From an uncultured Bacilli bacterium (GTDB taxonomy: Bacteria; Bacillota_I; Bacilli_A; RF39; UBA660): DNA of 24,365 nucleotides. The notes beneath the pieces were generated by a model, which saw only the letters and a program-made list of their open reading frames with translations, had not been told where the DNA came from and made no database searches. A program made the translations under genes and the position numbers. Shown here in pieces: positions 1 through 5,101 of the stretch. The DNA lies in NCBI GenBank assembly GCA_910583745.1, contig CAJTZC010000018.1:1-24365 (forward strand). Direction: 5' to 3'. Numbering within the stretch: position 1 is the stretch's first letter; each line of letters opens with the position of its first letter.

Positions 1-764
1 TGAGAATGCAATACGATGGAGCAGGGCCAAGCGGAACGAACAGTTACACGAGAGGCTTTGCACTGACGAATCAACAATGGAATGGAACATATAATGATGC
101 AAAATATGTAGGGTGGATGTTCGGAGGAGCAAATGGAAGTGCAAGTACGAGCAAAGAGCAAGCGCAAAGAAATGAAACAGACTCACCAATAAAGACAAAA
201 GTAGATGAATGGTATAAAACAAATATAGTAGACACGGGATATGGAAATTATGTCGCAGATAGTATCTTTTGTAACGATAGAAGTACGCCAGGAAAGAGTG
301 CTACGGGATGGAGTAGTGATACAGGGATAGGATATGGAAGTAACATAACAGCATATGGAGCAACGGCAAGAGTAGGAGGTCCATGGCAAACAACAGTAAC
401 ACAACCGCAATTTACATGTCCAGAGGAAAATGACAAATTCACAGTGGAAGAGACAAGTGGAGGAAACGGGAAATCGACGTATCCAGTAGGATTAATCACA
501 GCAGATGAAATTGTAGCCGCAGGAAGCGGAAAGTACGGAACAACAAATAGTAGTTATTACTTAAATAAAGGAAGTTGGTACTGGTCGTTCTCGCCTAGCA
601 ATACACCGAGCGCCGGTGTGTTCCATGTCGATAGCGCTGGCCAGTTGTACCACTACCATGTTGGCAGCGGCGGTGCGGTCGCTCCAGTAATCAATCTGAA
701 AGCTGAATACTTAAGTCAATTGAGAGGAACAGGCACAGCGACAGATCCGTTCCGAATCGGGTAA
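1..764 (+). CDS. Surface protein, C-terminal part (5' end outside window)
   Basis: The gene runs in from the left edge: the codon before the first ATG at position 6 is AGA and matches the full-length paralog at 22470-24065, which reads VRIQYDGVG where this copy reads RMQYDGAG. That ATG is therefore internal. The fragment covers the C-terminal domain, with shared blocks YVGWM, GGANGSASTS, EQAQRNETDS, VADSIFCNDRSTPG, QPQFTCP, YPVGLITADEIVAAGSGK, YWSFSP and AVAPVINLKAEYL. This WSFSP-to-APVINLK layout resembles the DUF6273-type, C-lectin-like domains common in exported proteins of gut Bacillota (family knowledge). The segment at 597-674, between WSFSP and AVAPVIN, differs almost completely from the paralog. 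It is about 59% GC, and 21 of its 26 codons end in C or T. No enzymatic residues were recognised. It is probably exported, but the signal region is not in the window. Confidence 0.8.
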   Translation, partial: RMQYDGAGPSGTNSYTRGFALTNQQWNGTYNDAKYVGWMFGGANGSASTSKEQAQRNETDSPIKTKVDEWYKTNIVDTGYGNYVADSIFCNDRSTPGKSATGWSSDTGIGYGSNITAYGATARVGGPWQTTVTQPQFTCPEENDKFTVEETSGGNGKSTYPVGLITADEIVAAGSGKYGTTNSSYYLNKGSWYWSFSPSNTPSAGVFHVDSAGQLYHYHVGSGGAVAPVINLKAEYLSQLRGTGTATDPFRIG

Positions 765-808
765 TCGAAGATTAGCCGAGAGGAAAAACGCCAAAAAAAG
801 AGAAGAGA

Positions 809-843
809 GTTTAAGGAATACGAAAGTATTCCTTAAACCGACT
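809..843 (+). terminator. Hairpin terminator after the first surface protein gene
   Basis: A perfect 13-bp stem (809-821 with 826-838) closes on a GAAA tetraloop. It is followed by a short CGACTTTT tract, so the U-run is modest. It lies 45 bp after the stop of the partial surface protein. A second, weak A/T hairpin (GGAAAAA at 918-924 with TTTTTCC at 931-937) follows before the next promoter. Nothing else was recognised between 765 and 966. Confidence 0.75.
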
Positions 844-966
844 TTTCCACAGTTTATTTGATTAAAGTCACATATTATAAGGATAGGCCATAGTAAAAGG
901 CTTATTTTTTCATATATGGAAAAACACTGTTTTTTCCAATTATCTATTTAAATAGTTTTTAAAAGG

Positions 967-975
967 TGGTACAAT
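967..975 (+). promoter_or_regulatory. Extended -10 promoter for the HD-domain gene
   Basis: TGG followed directly by TACAAT forms an extended -10 element. There is no convincing -35 hexamer at 17 bp. Predicted transcription start is near 982, giving a very short leader that contains the GAGGAG ribosome binding site at 985-990. Confidence 0.55.
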
Positions 976-1000
976 TCTTTTATTGAGGAGTGTGATGGTT

Positions 1001-1696
1001 ATGACTACAGTTTTAGATGAAGGCGTTATCGTTCCCGTTTTAGAGACTGAAATGATTAGAAAAGCATTTACGTTTGCCTATCGATTGCACCAAGGACAAT
1101 TTAGGACGACTGGCGAACCGTTCATCAACCATCCTATCCGAGTCGCGAACTATGTCTGTGAGTTTAAATTGAACTCAAAAAACTTAGAGGTTCTCAAAGC
1201 TGCTGCGCTTTTGCACGATACTGTCGAGAATACTGCTTTGAACTATTATGATTTGGTAGAATTTTTTGGGCCGACCATAGCCGCACTGGTCATGGAATTG
1301 ACGACCGATGAAGACATGAAACGTGAAATCGGTAAGACGAAATATTTAGAGATAAGACTTAAAAATATGACGAGTTGGGCTCTCACTATCAAGTTGTGCG
1401 ATCGTCTCGACAATTGTTCCGATTTGCACCTGTGTGACGAGGCTTTTAGAATAAAATATAGAAATGAAACCATCGATATCTTGGAGTACCTTTTAAATAA
1501 TAGGGAATTGACAGGAACACAGAAGAAAATTGTGCTTGCCATATTGAGAAAACTGGAAGACTATATCGAACCAGCAGAAGCTCTTTTAGCTGCTCGTGTG
1601 GCTGAATTAAAAGCAAGAGTCTCTATGCAAAAAGATAAGACATTCGATTTTGGCAGAGTGGTCAATCGCAATTGGATGATGATAGAGAGAATGTGA
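1001..1696 (+). CDS. HD-domain protein related to RelA/SpoT alarmone hydrolases
   Basis: The 231-residue protein has the layout of the small (p)ppGpp-hydrolase (SpoT/MESH1-type) HD domain. A HQGQFR...INHP block carries the first metal-ligand His near residue 44. LLHDTVENT gives the His-Asp pair at 72-73, and KLCDRLDN gives Asp134 and Asn138. There is no synthetase or TGS domain, so it is a stand-alone hydrolase candidate. The usual HDxxED motif reads HDxxEN: the Asp normally at this place in SpoT-type hydrolases is Asn77, so activity may be changed. The C-terminal 60 residues are helical and unassigned. ATG 1001 was chosen 10 bp after GAGGAG; ATG 995 and TTG 983 are possible, but TTG would place the Shine-Dalgarno inside the gene. 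It has its own promoter and is followed by the OLE RNA. Confidence 0.75.
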   Translation: MTTVLDEGVIVPVLETEMIRKAFTFAYRLHQGQFRTTGEPFINHPIRVANYVCEFKLNSKNLEVLKAAALLHDTVENTALNYYDLVEFFGPTIAALVMELTTDEDMKREIGKTKYLEIRLKNMTSWALTIKLCDRLDNCSDLHLCDEAFRIKYRNETIDILEYLLNNRELTGTQKKIVLAILRKLEDYIEPAEALLAARVAELKARVSMQKDKTFDFGRVVNRNWMMIERM

Positions 1697-1722
1697 CTTT
1701 ACATTGGAAACTGTCTATCTGG

Positions 1723-1751
1723 TGGAAAAGAAGCCAGCTTTGTGCTATAAT
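1723..1751 (+). promoter_or_regulatory. Promoter of OLE RNA
   Basis: TGGAAA (1723-1728, 4 of 6 matches to the -35 consensus), a 17-bp spacer, then TGC-TATAAT (1743-1751), a perfect -10 with the extended TG element. The start site should be near 1758, a few bases before the closing helix of the RNA. This fits independent transcription of OLE and oapA. Confidence 0.75.
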
Positions 1752-1757
1752 TTAGGA

Positions 1758-2335
1758 TAGAACAGGGATACATTATTCTAGTCAACACGCGGATTACGAA
1801 GATGAAAGTAAAAGGTCATCAAAGAGCATACCTGTGAAACTTCTGGTGTCTGCTTCTTGCGCCCAGCTCGGGGTGGATGCTGGAAATGAAGAAATTATGG
1901 GCGATCGTAATGGCATACGGCAACCGTACCATCTTTTCGCGGAGACCCAACTTTGTGAGACATGTCTTACGAACTGGGATTAGAACCTATCTTTGGCTAA
2001 TCGTCAGGATAGTGTAGCTTGACTTGAGTGAAGTTGTGGGGATTAATGACAGCTCCTTTTAAAGGTGTACATCTTTGGGAAGAGTATAGCTTTATGAAAC
2101 CAACTTTGCAAAAGAGCCTAAGTAATCAGTATGTTGTGTTGGGGGGAAAACTTCTAGAGTGGTCATTGTTGCGAGATTGCAGTGGTATCTAAGTGGCAAT
2201 CAGGTAAGATACTCGGTAACGACGTCTTTCGATTATGAAAAGGGAACTGCTCATCTAGTAATAGACGAGTTAATCGAAGGGAAATCCAACCTGACCTAAG
2301 AGCCAAAGTTTATCGCAATAATCTCCCTGTTTTTA
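1758..2335 (+). ncRNA. ole: OLE RNA (ornate, large, extremophilic RNA)
   Basis: This roughly 575-nt stretch has no sustained reading frame and lies between a strong extended -10 promoter and oapA, which is the diagnostic genomic position for OLE RNA. The two ends pair: AACAGGGA (1761-1768) with TCCCTGTT (2324-2331), extended by ATTATT (1772-1777) with AATAAT (2317-2322). Other helices are CCAGC/GCTGG (1863-1867 with 1879-1883), a GATTAG/CTAATC hairpin near 1980-2002, and TTCGATTA (2228-2235) with TAATCGAA (2271-2278) enclosing an imperfect CTCATCT/AGACGAG stem. OLE RNA is known to sit at the membrane in a complex with OapA and to aid responses to cold, alcohols, Mg2+ and nutrient stress. The class is assigned from size, structure and the oapA neighbour, not from a covariance search. 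Confidence 0.82.
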
Positions 2336-2359
2336 TTTTTGATTTAAAAAGGTGAAGTT

Positions 2360-2944
2360 ATGAAGAGAGTACATCCTTACGACAGTAAGACTAAAAAAGA
2401 TAATAAGTTGATACATTTAAATAAAGATGTCATTTGGATAATGGAGATTACACTGTTGGCATTTACTTTATCGTTCGTCTTGTCGATGTTTTCTGATACA
2501 GTGGTGTCCGGTTCGACGGCAATCGTGAGTGTAATCGTATTATTAGTATTCATCTTTTTGGGAATACTATTCGATATGATTGGTGTCGCCGTGACTGTCG
2601 CCGATGAGAAAGTTTTCAATTCGATGGCCGCTAAAAAAATTAGAGGGGCGAAAAGAGCACTGAGGCTGTTGAAGAGCAAATCCAAAGTGTCCAGTTTTTG
2701 TAACGACGTCGTCGGTGATGTGTGTGGTATCCTATCGGGAAGTGCTGGAGTGACATTAGGGCTTGCCATTGCAAATGAGTTTTCGTTGAATCTGGCACTC
2801 GTCAATCTCGTTCTCACGAGTTTCATCGCAGCTTTCACGATTGGAGGGAAAGCCGTCGGGAAAAGTGTCGCTATCAATAAATCGAATCGAATCTTGTATT
2901 TATTTGCAAAGACTTTAGACATGGTTACTTTTAAAAAGAGTTAA
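2360..2944 (+). CDS. oapA: OLE-associated membrane protein OapA
   Basis: A 194-residue protein with four likely membrane segments (about residues 25-46, 52-78, 116-140 and 144-167). A charged cytoplasmic stretch between the second and third carries the family blocks FDMIGVAVTVADE, FNSMAAKKIRGAKRA and SSFCNDVVGDVCGI. Relatives are often labelled CorB-like Mg2+/Co2+ transporters, but this block pattern is what I recognise as OapA, the membrane anchor that binds OLE RNA. Normal length is about 180-200 residues, so it appears intact. The start is supported by AAAGGTGAAG six bases upstream. It lies 25 bp after the OLE 3' helix and must be co-transcribed with it. The usual OLE neighbours of other Bacillota (isoprenoid genes, argR, recN) are not present. 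Confidence 0.85.
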   Translation: MKRVHPYDSKTKKDNKLIHLNKDVIWIMEITLLAFTLSFVLSMFSDTVVSGSTAIVSVIVLLVFIFLGILFDMIGVAVTVADEKVFNSMAAKKIRGAKRALRLLKSKSKVSSFCNDVVGDVCGILSGSAGVTLGLAIANEFSLNLALVNLVLTSFIAAFTIGGKAVGKSVAINKSNRILYLFAKTLDMVTFKKS

Positions 2945-2985
2945 AATAAAAATTATTTGCATTTGGTAAAGATTTTGTTTTGAGT

Positions 2986-3022
2986 GGAAATAGTATAGAA
3001 AAATAGGCTATTTCCATTTTTT
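2986..3022 (+). terminator. Terminator after oapA
   Basis: GGAAATAG (2986-2993) pairs perfectly with CTATTTCC (3008-3015) and is followed by ATTTTTTG. It closes the OLE-oapA transcript 41 bp after the stop codon. Its right arm overlaps the first copy of the 23-bp repeat, so the T-run has two possible explanations. Confidence 0.6.
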
Positions 3023-3072
3023 GTGGCATTTTGTTTCCACTTTTTGTGGTGTTTCACTTCCATTTTTTGTGG
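3011..3072 (+). repeat. Three 16-bp direct repeats with exact 23-bp period
   Basis: TTTCCATTTTTTGTGG (3011-3026), TTTCCACTTTTTGTGG (3034-3049) and CTTCCATTTTTTGTGG (3057-3072) start exactly 23 bp apart, with unrelated 7-bp linkers. Regular arrays of this form are typical of the multiple transposase-binding repeats at the ends of IS21-family (IstA/IstB) elements. No istA/istB and no second end lie nearby, so this would be a solitary remnant. A regulator-binding array is the alternative. Confidence 0.6.
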
Positions 3073-3163
3073 TAGAAGAAACATTGTGTTTTAGAAATTG
3101 AAATTGTAGATATATAGATTTTATTTTGGGAATTCAGAAATTTTGCAGATACTTTTAGAAATC

Positions 3164-3193
3164 TTTACAAATTACTGATAAATAGGATATAAT
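3164..3193 (+). promoter_or_regulatory. SigA-type promoter before the DUF3990 remnant
   Basis: TTTACA (3164-3169), an 18-bp spacer, and a perfect TATAAT (3188-3193). It lies about 26 bp before the ATG of a truncated gene, so it is probably an intact promoter left in front of a broken one. It could still read towards rimP. Confidence 0.6.
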
Positions 3194-3219
3194 ATGTTTA
3201 TGAGAAAGTAGGTCGAGAA

Positions 3220-3324
3220 ATGAAGTTGTATCATGGAAGCAATGTTACTGTAAAAAATCCTAGAATTATAGAGAGTAAGAGAGCTTTAGATTTTGGTAAC
3301 GGTTTTTATTTAACTATGTTGTGA
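3220..3324 (+). pseudogene. DUF3990 family gene, N-terminal stub
   Basis: The 34-codon frame begins MKLYHGSNVTVKNP and continues through SKRALDFGNGFYLT. This is the opening block of DUF3990 proteins, an ADP-ribosyltransferase-like family often found with mobile elements and toxin-type loci. Family members are normally about 150-200 residues, and here the frame ends at TGA (3322-3324) right after the FYLT motif. The following sequence (3325-3375) has no DUF3990 coding and already belongs to the rimP promoter region. The gene has therefore lost about four fifths of its length. The call rests on one conserved block recognised from memory. Confidence 0.6.
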
Positions 3325-3352
3325 TAATTTTTGCAATATTAACTGAAAAAAT

Positions 3353-3381
3353 TTGTATTTTATAAAAATAAGTGTTATAAT
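3353..3381 (+). promoter_or_regulatory. Promoter of the rimP-nusA-infB operon
   Basis: TTGTAT (3353-3358), a 17-bp spacer, then TGT-TATAAT (3373-3381), a perfect -10 with the extended TG element. It gives a leader of about 65 nt that contains the rimP leader hairpin. No other good promoter was seen down to truB, so this one probably serves the whole operon. Confidence 0.7.
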
Positions 3382-3401
3382 TTTATTATTAAACAGAAAG
3401 G

Positions 3402-3428
3402 AAGTGGGCAAGCAAAACCCACTTTTAT
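3402..3428 (+). promoter_or_regulatory. rimP leader hairpin (attenuator-like)
   Basis: AAGTGGG (3402-3408) pairs with CCCACTT (3418-3424) around a CAAGCAAAA loop and runs into TTTATAT. A short GUGGG/CCCAC hairpin with a U-rich tail just ahead of rimP matches the rimP-leader motif of Bacillota, thought to act as an attenuator of the operon. The class is judged from position and shape. Confidence 0.6.
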
Positions 3429-3454
3429 ATTTATTAAAATTGGTGGTGTAATCT

Positions 3455-3709
3455 ATGGAAGAAAAATTAAAAAAAATTAGGGAGTCTATTACAGAACCTA
3501 TGAAAAAACTGGGTATCATCGTAGACGAGGTAGTATACGAAAAGGAGAATGGATACAACTTTTTGAAAATCACGTTGGATAAAGTAAATGGGCTCGATAT
3601 GGATGCTATCGTCGAAGCGACGAATGTCATCAATCCTATCATCGACGAACTCGATTTAATCGATGAAGAATATGTTCTAGATATTTCTAGTAAAGAAAGA
3701 GGTAATTAA
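3455..3709 (+). CDS. rimP: Ribosome maturation factor RimP, N-terminal domain only
   Basis: RimP assists maturation of the 30S subunit around protein S12. The 84 residues match the RimP N-terminal alpha/beta domain: PMKKLGIIVDEVVYEKENG, then LKITLDK and the acidic end EYVLDISS. In normal RimP (about 150 residues) this last block continues as VSSPGxxRPL and leads into a C-terminal SH3-like domain. Here the protein stops five residues later (KERGN), and nusA starts 3 bp downstream, so there is no room for the second domain. The next frames show no SH3-like continuation, so a simple frameshift is unlikely. A GGTGGTG Shine-Dalgarno precedes ATG 3455. First gene of the operon, in the standard rimP-nusA order, which makes the assignment firm despite the short length. 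Confidence 0.85.
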   Translation: MEEKLKKIRESITEPMKKLGIIVDEVVYEKENGYNFLKITLDKVNGLDMDAIVEATNVINPIIDELDLIDEEYVLDISSKERGN

Positions 3710-3712
3710 AAA

Positions 3713-4828
3713 ATGGAAGCGAAAGATTTTATAAAGAATGTACGTTTGGTTGCAGAGGAAAAATGTATCGATGAGGAAATCATTTTCGATGCGATGGAAC
3801 AGGCACTCATCACAGCCTATAAAAGAAACTATAATGCTAAAACGAATGTAAAGCCTAAAATAGATAGGAAGACTGGCGAAATAAAAATATTTACTTATTA
3901 TGTCGTCATGAGCGATTATGAAGACCCAGAAGTTACCATAGACGAGGAAGGAAATGAAATCGTCACAGAACCGAGTGTCCCTGTCGATGCACAGATATTG
4001 CTCGAAGATGCCCGAAAGAAAGTACCTGATATCGAAGTGGGAGAAACTATCGAAGAAGAGGTGACACCTGACGACTTCGGTCGTGTCGCTGTACAGACTG
4101 CTAAACAAGTCTTAATACAGAAGATAAGGACGGCTGAAAGAGAATCTATCATGAGCGACTTCGACGGCAAATCGGGAGAAATGATGCTCGGAATGCTCGC
4201 GATGGAAGATGAAAGAAACTATTATGTTGACTTAGGTCGTGCGAGAGGAATTCTTCCTAAAGGCGAGATGATTCCTGGAGAAACGGTTAAGATGGGCAAT
4301 AGCATAAGAGTCTATATTCAAAAGATAGAGGAAACTCCAAAAGGACCGCTTATTCTCTGTTCTAGAAAACATTACAATTTCGTAAGAAGACTTTTCGAGA
4401 GCGAAATACCAGAGCTTATCGATGGAACGGTTCTTCTATACGGCGTCGCGAGAGAACCCGGTGTTAGAAGTAAAGTTGCCGTCTATTCGAATGACGAGAG
4501 AGTCGATGCGAGAGGAGCTTGTATCGGTGAGAAGGGCACGAGAATTGGAAGCATATTGAAAGAATTGAACGGCGAGAAAGTCGATTTGGTGCTCTATTCC
4601 GAGGATCCAGCCGTATTCATCAAAGAAGCTTTGAGTCCTGCTAAAAACGTCTATGTCTCTATAGACGAGAATGCCGAGAGGAATGAGGCTTTCGTAGTCG
4701 TATCTGACGACGAGTTGTCTTTGGCTATCGGTAAGAAGGGCGCAAACATTAAGCTAGCGAGTAAGCTCACAAAGTACCACTTGACCATCAAGTCGATGAG
4801 CCAAGTCAACGAAGAGGGCAACAAATAA
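3713..4828 (+). CDS. nusA: Transcription termination/antitermination factor NusA
   Basis: NusA binds RNA polymerase near the RNA exit channel and modulates pausing, termination and antitermination. The 371 residues show the usual order: N-terminal polymerase-binding domain (about 1-125, KDFIKNVRLVAEEKCIDEE onward), S1 domain (about 130-200, YYVDLGRARGILPKGE and VYIQKIEETPKGP), KH1 (about 205-275, LFESEIPELIDGTV and RGACIGEKGTRIGSI) and KH2 (about 290-345, DDELSLAIGKKGANIKLAS). Both GxxG loops (GEKG, GKKG) are intact. There are no C-terminal acidic repeats, as is normal in Bacillota. It starts 3 bp after rimP; rnpM begins one base after its stop, suggesting translational coupling. Confidence 0.97.
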   Translation: MEAKDFIKNVRLVAEEKCIDEEIIFDAMEQALITAYKRNYNAKTNVKPKIDRKTGEIKIFTYYVVMSDYEDPEVTIDEEGNEIVTEPSVPVDAQILLEDARKKVPDIEVGETIEEEVTPDDFGRVAVQTAKQVLIQKIRTAERESIMSDFDGKSGEMMLGMLAMEDERNYYVDLGRARGILPKGEMIPGETVKMGNSIRVYIQKIEETPKGPLILCSRKHYNFVRRLFESEIPELIDGTVLLYGVAREPGVRSKVAVYSNDERVDARGACIGEKGTRIGSILKELNGEKVDLVLYSEDPAVFIKEALSPAKNVYVSIDENAERNEAFVVVSDDELSLAIGKKGANIKLASKLTKYHLTIKSMSQVNEEGNK

Positions 4829-4829
4829 T

Positions 4830-5087
4830 ATGGGCGTCAAGAAGATACCTATGAGAATGTGCGTGGTTACGAGAGAAAAGTATCCGAAGCAAGAACTCTT
4901 AAGAATCGTCAAATTTGAAGACGAAGTCAGTGTAGACCCGACTGGCAAGAAAAATGGGAAGGGTTGTTATATAAAGAAAAGTAGAGAAGTGGTCGATAAG
5001 GCTCGTAGGAATAAGGCAATCGACAGAGCACTTGAGACTACTGTTCTAGAAAGTCTATATGATGAAATACTGAAATATATCGATTAG
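4830..5087 (+). CDS. rnpM: RNase P modulator RnpM (YlxR family)
   Basis: An 85-residue YlxR-family protein, recently named RnpM because it binds RNase P RNA and dampens its activity in B. subtilis. Visible family blocks are RMCVVTREKYPKQELLRIVK, VDPTGKKNGKGCYIKKS and the end ALETTVLESLYDEI. The RMCV motif and the GR/KGxY loop form the conserved RNA-binding patch. It follows nusA by one base and precedes infB by 14 bp. In most Bacillota a ribosomal L7Ae-like gene (ylxQ) stands between this gene and infB. Here it is absent. Confidence 0.93.
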   Translation: MGVKKIPMRMCVVTREKYPKQELLRIVKFEDEVSVDPTGKKNGKGCYIKKSREVVDKARRNKAIDRALETTVLESLYDEILKYID

Positions 5088-5101
5088 AAAGGTGTGGTTT
5101 T

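Noticed and set aside
597..674. Template repeat for the variable patches inside this window
   Set aside because: No second copy of the conserved flank with A-rich codons was found apart from the two genes themselves; no reverse transcriptase is present.
1758..2335. Region before oapA as RNase P RNA, tmRNA or an rRNA fragment
   Set aside because: None of the conserved blocks of those RNAs (for example GAGGAAAGUCC or a tRNA-like end) are visible, while size and the oapA neighbour fit OLE.
2377..2922. Long minus-strand frames opposite oapA, infB, ileS and sigE
   Set aside because: They are antisense shadows of strongly supported genes, without ribosome binding sites or recognisable domains.
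3011..3072. Short CRISPR array
   Set aside because: Repeats are 16 bp with 7-bp linkers, far from CRISPR dimensions, and no cas genes are near.
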